Source: Promerops cafer (lineage: Eukaryota > Chordata > Aves > Passeriformes > Nectariniidae). Taken from it: 64,000 nucleotides of DNA. The notes under the pieces were generated by a model. It was not told the DNA's origin. It worked only from the letters and a program-made list of their open reading frames with translations, and made no database searches. The position numbers were made by a program, and so were the translations under genes. The DNA is taken from the NCBI GenBank assembly GCA_013398275.1, contig VZSE01002721.1, positions 937,075 through 1,001,074 on the forward strand, given 5' to 3'. This document shows, one piece after another, positions 51,976 through 62,805 of this stretch. How positions within the stretch are numbered: the stretch's first letter is position 1; each line of letters opens with the position of its first letter.

Positions 51976-54637
51976 TTCCCCCTTTTTCCTCTTTTTAAAG
52001 ATATTAAATTTTGATCCTTTCTGCCAGGTTTGCCATCACAGTCTGTGTTCCCTTATGCTCTGACAGATGATGCCAGGCAGAGCTGGGTACAAGCCTTCTG
52101 TACCCACCCCTCTCCCCTTTTTGACAGCAACCACCAACAGCTGCTCCTTGGACTGCATTTTCCAACCACTTTTGTATGGAAGCTGTATTTTCCTTGTTTA
52201 CTTGAAGGCACAGCACCAACCCCATGCCCAGACAGTGCTCAGAAGAGAAGATGCTGCTGGCACAGACACCTGTGGGGTTTAGGTGTTTTGCCACTCATCC
52301 TGGCCATGTTTTAAGAAGCCAGGTACATCCCAGATGTCTGAAGGCACCTGGGCAGAGAAGTTTAGCACCCAACCTTTGTACTCAGGTGCCTCTGGGGCCA
52401 CTGAGGTTTGGTTTAGGCACCTCTGCCTGTTTGCTGGCTCCAGCTCTCACAGTGCAGCTCCCTGCTAGGCCAAAGGGCACAAACGCACGTCAAACTGAAA
52501 TGTTTCAGTCGGTCCTGGTCATGTGTTTGCAGATGGTGTTCTGTATGAAAAACACTCCCAGTGTTCATTAACTGGTATTTTTCTTTTGGAAAACTTATCT
52601 GTCCAGGAAAATACTGGATACTAAGAACTTCTGTCCCAGCTTACCAAGGAGAATAAATATCCAGGTGCTGGAAAGGGCTACAGCCTACAAGACCCCAGCT
52701 CTCAAGAAGCTGTGGGTTTTGGTTGTCACTAGTGCCTTGTATTAAAAGCCAGGGGTTGCTCCATGAACCAGGGGTTTGAGGTACTGTGAAACCTGCATCT
52801 CACCTTCCCCTCACCCCTTCCTGGCATTAAAACCTTGAAGAGCTGCAGCACACACAACAAAGGAGAAAGCAATAGGAGAGCGGCAAGGTCACACATCTGC
52901 TGCTTTCCACACTTTCTTATCTCTGACATCACGGGCCTCAAGGTCTTTCTTCTCATTAAAACAGCTGAATAATTGCAAATTGTACACAAACTGACTAAAC
53001 CTGTGGCCTTCTGCCTTAGTCATAATACGGGATGTCTGGCTAGGGAGGATGTTTCTTGGCGAGGGAGGGTGAAGGGACTGAAGAAATGAGCAGCTCTGTG
53101 CAAACGCAGCGGGAAGCTGCTGCCACTGCCCCTTGGGCTGACGAGCTGCAGGACATCCAGCCAGGCGAGTCATGGATGGAGCTACTGAAAGCACCGGGAT
53201 GGGACCCCACCCCACCCCCAGGAAACGCAGGGCCAGCACCAAAATGACTTTGTGGAGGGCTGATTTGCAACGATCCCACCAGTGCTGTCCCTGCTTGAGG
53301 TTTACTTTGTTAGCAGTGGAGAGAGAAATAATAGGCCAGGGGTGGGAAGGGGAATTATGGACTGAAAGAATTGTGGAAAATCAAAGGATAAGGCATGTTG
53401 TGGATGCAGAGGCATTAAAAAATGATGGCAGAAAAGGCGAAAAAAGTACCCTAAATCATCAAGTCTTTTGCACAGCCTGGATTTGTTCAAGCAGTACCAG
53501 CCTAAGCTGACCTCAGGCCCCTCTGTCTCTTGCATTTCTTCACATCTCTGTGGTTTGGACAGTAACTTCTCAGGTCTGACCATTGCATGCACTCCTGCTG
53601 ATGTCTCTGTGGCTGCTGCACCTCGAACAGCTGCCACTGGGATTTCTGAAAACCACACCTGCATCCCCCACCCTGCTAGTCCCGATGAAATTCATTAATG
53701 GCAAGTCATTTGTCATGACATAATGTGGGATGTAAAAGATCTATTCCTGGTGGTTGCACACGCCTCCCTGCTTGGTGATTAGTGTTTAGCATCTGGGAGT
53801 GCAACAATCTGGGAAAGCTAAGGCATTAGCAAGTGGATGGGGGTGGTCTGCTCTGTGAAAAATTGTGTGTACTGAACTAAGTGGATAAAGATGCTTTCGA
53901 GGTTCCAAACATTTTCCTACAGGAATAGAAATGATTGTGAAAGATGAAAATCAGGAAAAATTGTGTAACAGGTGGCTACTGACATCAGCAGCTAAACACA
54001 AGTGTTAGTGGTTTTAGTTCTTCCAGTGTTATTTGTGAAGGTTTGAAGGTGCCAGAGCACAGCTCTGTGGGTCTCCTGCGTAACACTGGCCACACAGTTT
54101 CTCCCTGCATTTTGTCCCCCAAATGGCAGGGGGCCAGCCCAGCGGCTTGCTGGCATTCTGCTCATGCTTCACTGGGAAGAACGTAGTTGTAAGTTCTCAC
54201 ATCAGTTTTTGTTTTTTGTTTTTTGTGCTTTTTTAAATCTGGCTTCAAATTCCACATCTTTATATTGTGTCTTTCCCTACCAAAAATAAGTGGGGTTTGC
54301 TATGTGACATTTTCCTTCTGAATGAATTTGTACTGCCAGCAAGCCAACTCAGCCTTCTTTTAAAAAGCTGGACAGTGACTGAGAGATGCTGCCTCTGATC
54401 TGTATTTTCATGCACATTCTCCACTTTTTTGGTGGTTTTGGAAGTGTTGACCCCAAAACAAGAGCCGTAGTCCACTAGTGCTGTCTTCACTTCCCTGAGA
54501 CTTGGTGAGACCCCATTACACCCTTCTCATCCTACAAAGGCAGTAGGGGCAGAGGCAGAGATCTCTCCTGTAACAAGAATGCTCAATTCTATGTTGGGTT
54601 TATTTTTACAATCTTTTTTTCTTTAAACACTGGGTCT
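51976..54637. other. Intergenic, no gene seen
   Basis: This stretch contains a perfect palindrome TGTCATGACA at 53,711-53,720 and otherwise no recognisable element. Frames of up to 120 codons are unsupported. Sequence at about 54,440-54,500 faintly recalls CR1 minus-strand text, but too weakly to call. Confidence 0.5.
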
Positions 54638-54979
54638 TTGCTGCTAGAAAGAAAGTTTCAAACAGATCGCATTTTCCTTGGAAATGAGCTATCTAGCAAA
54701 TTTTCTCTTTGTGACAGGTTCTTAGATCAACATGCTGCTTATCTGATAAAACTCTTATCAGAGACAATTTGTGGCATGTTGCCCCAGTACCATGGTGCAG
54801 TCCTTTTAGCTTTACTCAACTGCGTGAAGACAATAGAAGAGGACACTGCAAATAGTGAAGAGCAAATGCTCCCTGTGTGTAGGTATCTTCTGACTATCAT
54901 TCCATAGTTTGAACAAACAGCCAAATATCTACTGACAAACAAGAAAAAGTTGGCAGGAATTAATGGTCCTCTGGAATAA
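54638..54979 (+). pseudogene. Exon-like open segment, possible gene remnant of unknown identity
   Basis: A frame of 89 codons (54,638-54,907) has a protein-like composition. It includes a Leu-rich amphipathic helical stretch (F-L-D-Q-H-A-A-Y-L-I-K-L-L-S-E-T-I-C) and then A-V-L-L-A-L-L-N-C-V-K followed by an acidic loop. Within it a pyrimidine tract and cag acceptor (54,701-54,717) and an AG|GTATCT donor-like site (54,883) delimit 165 nt (54,718-54,882), a symmetric phase 2-2 exon of 55 codons. After one stop the same frame reads on for 23 further codons to a second stop. I do not recognise the family. It may be a decayed exon of a HEAT-like helical protein, a lost gene or chance. Confidence 0.25.
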
Positions 54980-56127
54980 CAATGTGCTGTGGGAGTACTG
55001 TTAAGCATCTTAAATTGGACAACTATGGCAAAATTTATGGTTTCTCCTAGGCAGAAGTAATTTATTCATGGATTACCGAGTCTTTTAAATGATCTTCCTT
55101 TGGGCCCTGCCCCTTGACTAATGCCCACAGGCAAAGTACAAAGAGAATAAAAAATATGCAAACTAGCAACAGTGATGCTTGGTATAACTGCAGGATATAT
55201 TAACAGTGGAGTGGAACACTTATTCCTTTTGAAATTTCTAAACATTTCATACAAAAAGAATTCCAGTTCTGATGGGACCAAATATATTGAAACAAGTCAC
55301 TAAGTCTTCTGCATTTCACGTAGAGGATGAAATTAAAATCTGTTATTTCAACATTTTGCTCTAAGTATCTGATTCAACAAATGAATCATCATCTTTGGCA
55401 AAGTGAAGTTTCCTGGAATTATCCCAACAAAGCTCTCCTGAATATCCATTTTGTAATTTAAAATTAGGTAGCAATTCAGGTTAATACTTTGGTGTCAAAA
55501 TGGCACAAAATTTTGTTATGGTAAAATAATCTGCAGAATAGAAATGATAATTTCTTACCACTACTAATGAGAAATAACAATGGACCTAGACTGTGAGCTG
55601 TTGCACAGAGAATATCCCTTAGATAGCCCTATGGCTAATGTGTATCTGCTGATATGGGTACAGACACATCTCTCTTACATATGTATAGCTTCAAAGCTGG
55701 AAAAGGTTTTCCTTGAGGAAAAGCCACTTAAGAGCTGGAAAAATACAGCCAGATCAAGCATGGTAACATCAGGGATAAAAAACATTAGGAAGTACAAACT
55801 TAGTGGTAGGTCTTCCCTAATGATCAGGGTGGGACTTCCACAAAATTTTGAAAGGTATCCCCCATTCAGACCATTCATGTTTGACAGCATTTCCTCAGCA
55901 TCTGGCCTGAAGCACTCATCCTGAATGCCCTGCCTTCCCACCCCCAGACACTTGTCCTCCACTAACAAAAAATGATCAGCATTTATTGCAATGTTGTCCA
56001 TAATGGATTTCAGCTGCCGGTGTCCTCGGGAAGCACAACTCCATGGTCTCTTGCTCCTCCCCTTGCCAGGATCATTCATGTTGCAGCAGTACCTCGGGAT
56101 CTGGGGATCTGTCTGTTGGTCTTCCTG

Positions 56128-56128
<1 letters not shown>
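54980..56128. other. Intergenic, no gene seen
   Basis: AT-rich. Overlapping frames at 55,580-55,924 (+, 114 codons) and 55,675-56,079 (-, 134 codons) have no domain I recognise and cannot both be coding. No splice evidence was found. Confidence 0.5.

Positions 56129-56162
<34 letters not shown>
56129..56162 (+). repeat. (CA)17 microsatellite
   Basis: Seventeen perfect CA units. Likely polymorphic in length. Confidence 0.95.
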
Positions 56163-56163
<1 letters not shown>

Positions 56164-56615
56164 GAAGGCAACATCATGACCTCTAGGATACTTTTTACCT
56201 AAGTAGATACCACAGCAGAGAGGCAAGGGAGCTCATGTGAAGTCCCCATGGCAAGTTGGGTGTAGAGGTGAGTGATGGGACCAGAGTTTCCACTACCCCA
56301 TGCCAGTGCTCTGAGTCACTGGGCTCAGCATTCCAATCCTTAGTGCCTTCCTAACGCCCTTCCTCCATATGTGCTCAGTGTGATCTGGAACAGCAGGCAT
56401 CACTCCTGGAAGACCTGATCTCTTGGTTGCTTCCTCCTCTGAAAGTGGCATTGAGGTCTTCCCCTGTTAGCATTGCCGAAGACATTTGTAACTGGAGTCA
56501 CCTTTCAGGTGGCATCCAACACTGCCTGAAGCAGATATCATGTTCACCCTCTGCCCCAGTGTCAGCCCTTCTCTCTCTCAACAGTGTGTGCAACTTTTCA
56601 GCAGCAGTGCCTGAA
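56163..56615. other. Intergenic, no gene seen
   Basis: Short unannotated stretch between the CA repeat and the CR1 element. Confidence 0.5.
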
Positions 56616-57313
56616 AAGCAGCCCAGTGGAAAAGGACCTGGGGGGGGCTGACTGGCAGCCAGCTGAACAAGAGCCAGGGTGTGCCCAGGTGGCCAGAGAA
56701 AGCCAGGGGTATCCTGGCCTGGATCATCAGCTGTGTGACCAGCAGGACCAGGGCAGTGATTGTCCCCTTTTACTTGGCACTGGTGAGGCCACACCTCCAG
56801 TGCTGTATCCAGTTCTGGGCCCCTCAGTTCAGGAAGGACACTGAGGTGCTGGAGCGTGCCCAGAGAAGGGCAACAGAGCTGGGGAAGGGTCTAGAGGGTA
56901 AGTCCCATGAGAAGCAGCTGAAGAAGCTGAGGTTGTTTGGCCTTGAGAAAAGGAGACTCAGGGGTCACCTTATCACTCTCTATAGCCACTGGAAAGGAGG
57001 CTGTAGCCAGGTGGAGATTGATCCCTTCTCCCACCCAACAACTGGCAGGACAAGAGGACACGGCCTGAAGCTGCTCCTGGGGAGGTTCAAGTTGGACATG
57101 AGGATGAATTTCCTCACAGAAAGGGTTGTTAAGCATTGAAATGGGCAGCCAAGGGAGGTGGTGGAGTAACCATCCCCCCCAGGCGTTCAGGAAATAGCTG
57201 GATGTGGCACTTAGTGCCATGGTCTAGCTGACAAAATGGTGTTTAGCCAAAAGTTAGACTCGATGATCTCAGAGGTCATTTCCAAACTACATGAATTTGC
57301 AATTCTGTGATAT
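56616..57313 (+). repeat. CR1 LINE 3' end (ORF2 C-terminus and 3' UTR)
   Basis: About 700 bp from 'cccagtggaaaaggacctgg' through 'ccagttctgggcccctcag', 'cttgagaaaaggagactcag' and 'ggaggttcaagttggacatg' to 'gactcgatgatctcagaggtc', ending in the 8-bp-type tail attctgtgata. Partial pol frames remain (for example 56,681-57,139) but are broken by frameshifts. The copy is 5'-truncated, starting where the ORF2 C-terminal third begins. It is less diverged than the MIB1-intron copies, which suggests a younger insertion. Confidence 0.92.
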
Positions 57314-58890
57314 ATTCCTGATCCTAGAGTTAATCTATGGGGTCTAAGGTAATCAATTGGTACAGTATTTACATTCTTCCAAAGAGAACTGGACCCTAAA
57401 GTGGAAGTCTAAACAGCTGTGACTTGGTTCTAATTTAACTGCAGCATTTTCTACTAACCTTATGCTGCATTTTATACTGATTTAAACTGAGAAAGTAACT
57501 CTGAGTACATCTGCACCATGCTACTAACCCAGTCCAGGGCTAGGCATCTTTAGCAGGGGTTGTCAACTTGGACCCAAGGTGGCTTGAACTCCTTCTGCAG
57601 TCAAATGGTTCTTGTCAGTCAGCTGTGGAACTTCTGCTCTGCAGTCTCTTGTGCTTTGGGGTCTAAGTTTGGAAGTCACTACATCTAGGATGTAAAATCA
57701 TCTGTGTCTAAGTTTAAATACAGGCTACATTGAGGCCTTTCCATGCATGAGAGTTTTTCACGGCAAAATATTCCTGATGAACTCATCAGCTTCCAGAACA
57801 GGAGATCCTTTGATAAATTCATGTAATCTGCTTCAGAGCTAACCCAGAGGTTCCCTGCATACAGTGCCTCATCTGCAAGAATGGCCACAGAGGAGCCCTA
57901 ATTAGGTGTGTCTTTAATTATTTATTTATTCAGAGCACAGATTCATTCACATTGTATTCACCGAGCTTTGGTCAAATCCCAAGTCAATTGTCTGCCTGCA
58001 CACAAGTATTTACCCAAAGGTATGGGTTTAAACTGATTAACTCACACTGGAGCAAACGCCTGTGTAGGCACTGATATTGGCTTAATACCTCACTCAGAAG
58101 TACTCTGAAGTTGGCTGAGGTCTTGTACAGATCCTCTTCTTTGAGAATAAAGTGTTTGCACAGGGGCAGGACTCGGCTTTACTGGGTTGTTCAATGGCTG
58201 AGTTGAGCTGATACCAGGCTGACTGGGGTGCATGGAAGCAGCGTGTCTGGAAGCAGGCTGCTGGAGATCTGGAGATGGAGGGCCTCAACTGCATTCCTGG
58301 TGGTGGAGACTGACTTTGTTCTTTCAAAGTTTCCAGCAAGATAATGCTGTTTCAGATCAAGGTGAGCAAAGGCTGCCTGTACGTTCCACTGGTATGATGT
58401 GTCCTTGCCCTGTCCCAAAGCAAATTCATTTGCTTTGCAAAGTGCTCACAGATTCCTGGGAGTGGAAAGGGGTACAAACCCACCCCTTCTGACCCAGCTC
58501 CATTGCTGATGAACCACACACACGTTTTCTGCCACTGGGGTTGCCTTCTCACTTAGGTGCTGTCTCCTGACTAGTTTAGCCCTCCTCATGCAGGAGAGAG
58601 ACCAGAGCAGCAGCAGAAGTGCGCAGCTTTATCAGCTCCATTTCTTCCTTCAGCTTATCTAAAACGAACTCCCAGTTGGCTTTGTTTGACTTCTAGGGTT
58701 TATTGGATTTGTTGCTTTCCTTCTTCATTTTCATATTAAAGGGTAAGGTTGGGCTGTGATCCTGCTACTGTAGCCTCCAGCTCCTGAGCTGATCCTACCA
58801 GCTCTAATTGCTCAGCTGCCTGATGTAATCACCAGGAGGTATATTGTGTGCGTGGCTACAGGCACTTCATATTTTCTCCCCAGCCAGATG
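57314..58890. other. Intergenic, no gene seen
   Basis: No exon, RNA gene or repeat recognised. Open frames are at most 86 codons. Confidence 0.5.
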
Positions 58891-58924
<34 letters not shown>

Positions 58925-58932
58925 AAAAAAAA
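58891..58932 (+). repeat. Poly(A) tract (A32 G A9)
   Basis: A long A tract with one G. I see no recognisable retrogene or LINE 3' end immediately upstream. Confidence 0.9.
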
Positions 58933-60059
58933 GTCAATTGGCTCTAGGTCTGTCAATAGTGACTAATCAGGTGCTGTACAATTAATTATGAAGGGGTGTC
59001 ATTTTAAAACAATTCTGAGGTGGGAAAGAACAGGCCTGGGCCCTTTACCTGCTGGCACTGTTTGTGTTGCTAAGCCAATCCAGGCTGCGTCCTCTATTTC
59101 ATTTACCTTTTAAACTATTGCCCCCGCATAAGTAAACACTTTCTATAAAGTGTGTGTGTGTGTGCATGCATGTGTGTAAGTGGGTGGAGGGTGATCTGGG
59201 AAGCTCTCCGCCCTAGAAAAGAAATTAATGATGGAGAGGGGAAAAAAAGAGAGCAGCATAATTTGGCAGTAATTTCTCAAGAATGGCAGGAGATAATAGC
59301 AGGTGGATGAAACAGGAACAGGATGAAACAGTCTGGGGCTGAATCCCAGTAACCAAAACTGCTGTGAGATACAGAGATGGAGGTGAGAGATGTCCCTGCA
59401 ATGCAAATGCCCTGAGCAAGGAGCCTGGTCTCCCCAGCAGTCACCTGCCAGCACTTGTCAAGGGGGCAAATCCCTGTCCCACCTAAACTGGCTCTCCCAG
59501 GCTCTGCTCCCAGCAGTGGCCAGCATCTCCCACCCACTCCCCTGGGGATGTGGCTGCAGAGAGCAGGATGGCTTTCCTGCTCTTCACCCTGCTGGCAAAA
59601 CAGAATTGTCCTTTGCAAAGCAAAACTCATTTTTCAAGGAGGATGGCAAGGGAGCTGCTACTGTCCAGTGCCAGGCTTAGGGCACCGACTGGTGAAATTG
59701 TGTGTGTGGAGGGGAAAGAAGGGCAGTCACAGAAATGACAAAACAGCTTAGTAGAAACAAAGTGACAATGCTAAATGACTGAGCTTCATTGAGGGACCTG
59801 TCAGTCATTGAGACTGTGATGACACTGTGTCTGTTGCCTGGAGTGGTAGAAGATGGGCTGGAAATGTAGAATCAAGGATGTTGCAGGAAAGCCTCTGCTG
59901 GGACCACCTCCTTGAAGATGCTGACTGCAAGAAATCTTCCGGAATGTGGCAAGGGGGCAAGTGTCATGGTGTCTAGTAGAAAAAATTAGAAATACCCTGT
60001 CCAACCATTTATCTTGCTAATCAAAAAACTCCAAATGGCCCTTTGGTCAAAAATTGTGT
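58933..60059. other. Intergenic, no gene seen
   Basis: A (TG)n stretch lies at about 59,149-59,177. A homeodomain-like AATTAATTA site lies near 58,980-58,990, beside TGACTAATCA. Frames of up to 117 codons antisense (59,277-59,630) have no domain. Confidence 0.5.
59149..59177 (+). repeat. (TG)n microsatellite
   Basis: Alternating TG with a central gcatgcat interruption. Confidence 0.85.
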
Positions 60060-60111
60060 GGGTGCCACCCACAGCAGAGATCTCCGCAGGGGCTTGAGGG
60101 TGGGCTGCCTG
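60060..60111 (+). repeat. 52-bp direct repeat, copy 1
   Basis: The segment from gggtgccacccacagcagag to gtgggctgcctg recurs at 61,633-61,684 in the same orientation with 2 mismatches. The family is not recognised. Confidence 0.85.
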
Positions 60112-61632
60112 CAGCACTTGAAATTCTGTTCCATGGGCAAAAAAAAAAAAGGTAAATTCCTGTTTGTGAGTGTATAACTGCTAACACTGTTTTTTACTAT
60201 AAAAATGTTAGAATTAGATGGATTATTCTGGATAACAATTTATTAGCAAATGTATTTTAGGAGCAAAATGCCAGGGCACAAGAAGCTCTGTTCTGGACTC
60301 TTCAAAATCAAGCATGTTGACATTGTTCCCCAAAAACTAATTTTCTTCATTTTACTGTTTAATATTTTAAATGAAAACAAGTATTAAAGAATGCACATTT
60401 ATTTCATCTAATTAGAAGTCTTCTAAAACCTTACTCAAAGTCAGTTTCAGAGCTTTGTGTGTATTTCAGTATCATTGCTGGCAGAGTCCCCCTCTCCCCG
60501 GTCTTCAAAAAACCACCTTATATTGGCTTTGTTAACAGTGAAATATTTAGTACCCTTAACCTCTGTTTCTGTCAGCATTTTGATGACAGCAGCTACTGGA
60601 TGCCAGCCACAGCATTTCCTTACCCTGTGTCAGAGGACTTTGAAATACGACGTGAGTTTGTTGGGGCTGTACAATGTAGGGGTTGCCAGCCTGGTTTAGG
60701 TCAGGAGTTTGTTCAATCCTTTGTCCTGCTTTTGAAGCCTCAGCAAGTCTTGCACCAAGATCATGGAAATGCATTGCCCAGAGAAAGAGCTGTACCCTGA
60801 ATCATCCCCGAGCCAAGTCAGTCCCTGTAGAAGGGCACCGTGGCACTGAGCAATGGCTACCCCAGGGTTACACAGCAAAGCAAAATTAACGGATGTAAAA
60901 GTGGAGGTTACAACATAAACATGTGCTCAGATATTGGTGTAATGAACGTAGTATAAATATTTAGATTTATTCCTACATCTAATTCTTATACTCATCATTC
61001 TTATGTCAAATGGTTTACAGAAGGCAAAACTATATTTCAGTTACAGGCACGGCTTCATAATTCTTCAAGTTAATTAAGGCATCTAAATGTGCTTCATGTC
61101 TGTCGTCTCTACTTTGTAAATGGCACATACCTGTAGGTAGTTAAATGCTTTTCATATCAATGACAGCAATGGCAATTTAGGTGTCCAGCCTCAGGGGAAA
61201 GCAGCAGCTCTCAGTGTCATTTGTGCATGTCCAATGAACAGATTGTTGCTTGTGTCATGTGTGCAGACATCATGTAGCGAAAGAACTACTTGTGGTTTGA
61301 GATCTCTTGTTACTGAGCGTGAGAGTCCTGATTTCGGTGTAGCTGCTGAGTGGTGCCCCACGGATGGGCTGTTGTGCTGATGGGTGCCCAGGGGCACAGG
61401 GATGCCTCTGCCAGCTGTGGTGTCAGAGCAAGGGGCCTGTGGGTGCCACCTTCCCAATATAGCTGCAGTACTGTGCAGCTTGTGTTGGCCCAGAGCGCCT
61501 CTCATTGCTCTGTTTCTTTCTCTGTGCCTTTAAGCATAAACTATGACTGGCTGCACAGGCAAGGGAGGAGAGGGATGGCCTGTCTCCAGCTGAGGTGTCC
61601 CCCTGCAAAGGAGGCAGGGTGAGCAGGCGACG
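60112..61632. other. Intergenic between the two 52-bp repeat copies
   Basis: AT-rich sequence with an A12 run near 60,140. No gene or transposon recognised. Frames of up to 113 codons are unsupported. Confidence 0.5.
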
Positions 61633-61684
61633 GGGTGCCACCCACAGCAGAGATCTCCCCAGGGGCCTGAGGGTGGGCTGCCTG
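61633..61684 (+). repeat. 52-bp direct repeat, copy 2
   Basis: 50 of 52 positions are identical to 60,060-60,111. The similarity stops sharply on both sides. Confidence 0.85.
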
Positions 61685-62345
61685 TGGTGGTCCCAAAGCC
61701 TCACTGGCAACTGAGATCTGTCTGGTGCCAGGTGGGGAATCTCCCTTTGCCAGGGGAATCCCTACCCGGCCACTTCATAGTGTTTTTAAGGACAGCAAGG
61801 AGCCTTATCACGTTTCCACATCTGCTCCAGATGCTTTGCATTCCAGCAGTGCTCCACAAAGGTGCTGAACCCTACAGCATCCCTCCAAAGAGGACTCATT
61901 TCTTGCCACCTCGGCAGCTGTCAGCTTCCTGCATGCAATCCAAGGGGAAGGGAGCGGCCCTGCTCTCAAGGATGTCCCCGCAGAGCTGGCAGCAGGTGAC
62001 ACAGCCCTGCCCCTCAGCCGTGTCAGCAGGACCGCGTGTGGCAGCGGGAGCTGTGTGTGCAGGAAGGCTGGGCTGCATGCAGCCAAAGTTCAGGCAAACA
62101 GTGGAGAGCAGAAATGGTTTCCGACCCAGTGGCACCAAGGCCACTTTGGCCACTTTTGGGTTTCACCTTGAAGTGCAGCCAGAGCACAAGGTGCTGCTGG
62201 CACTGGTGTCTGTGCAGTGGGATATGGCTCTCACAGAGTGCTCTGTTCCCAGAAGAGGGAATAATTAATAAATGCCTCTCACAACCTTTTCCAAAGTGCT
62301 AATACCTGTCAGTCCCTAGCCAAACCCCGGTGCTGTGTGAGGTAT
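61685..62345. other. Intergenic, GC-moderate, no gene seen
   Basis: The longest frame in the window (194 codons, 61,684-62,268) lies here but has no domain. It is paralleled by frames on the other strand, and its composition fits non-coding GC-rich DNA. Confidence 0.5.
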
Positions 62346-62805
62346 TGATGCCTCAGGTTTTAGATTTTATATTTTTCAGATTCTGTGATGCTTTGGTGTG
62401 TAGTTCTGAGCTCCATATTAGGGGATAGTAAGCTCTCTCCACAGAGTAGGTAGACAAAACAATTCCTTCTCTAGCTGGGGACCAAGGACAAGTGATCCAA
62501 ATCTCGGGCCCAAGAGCGTAAACAACAGCGGACTGAAGAGAGAAAAACAAGAAGGATGGGACTTCACAACCTAAAGCTATAATTGGACAATTAACTCCAA
62601 TATACTAATGCACCAGAACTTATAAAAGTGAGAGACCTCGTGACTGGTCATCCATTTTGTGACCATTTTGGGTTCATCTTGGGTGTAGTCCTGGCTGGGC
62701 TCTTGTAGTGTCCCAGGTGTATCCATTGATGCCTTTTAATAAATACCAACTTTATTCTTTAACTCCGTCTAGCCTCTGTTCCAGGTCAGCCTTCACAAGG
62801 CATCA
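62346..62805 (+). mobile_element. Solo LTR of an endogenous retrovirus, 460 bp
   Basis: The element starts TGATGCCT and ends AGGCATCA, a perfect 8-bp inverted terminal repeat with the canonical TG...CA ends. It is flanked by the 4-bp duplication GTAT (62,342-62,345 and 62,806-62,809), the size typical of gammaretrovirus-like (ERV1-class) integrases. Inside are a TATAAAA box (62,621-62,627) and an AATAAA signal (62,738-62,743), spaced as expected for U3-R-U5. No internal retroviral genes are present, so this is a solo LTR left by recombination between the two LTRs. The + orientation follows from the order of TATA and poly(A) signals. Confidence 0.88.

Noticed and set aside
54260..54520. Possible CR1 remnant around 'gaccccaaaacaagagccgtag'
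   Set aside because: The resemblance is limited to a few words and is not collinear over a useful length.
55580..56079. Overlapping 114-codon (+) and 134-codon (-) frames
   Set aside because: They cannot both be coding, neither resembles a family I know, and there is no splice context.
61684..62268. Longest open frame in the window (194 codons)
   Set aside because: No recognisable domain; the GC-moderate region is open on both strands; no promoter, splice or start context; composition looks non-coding.
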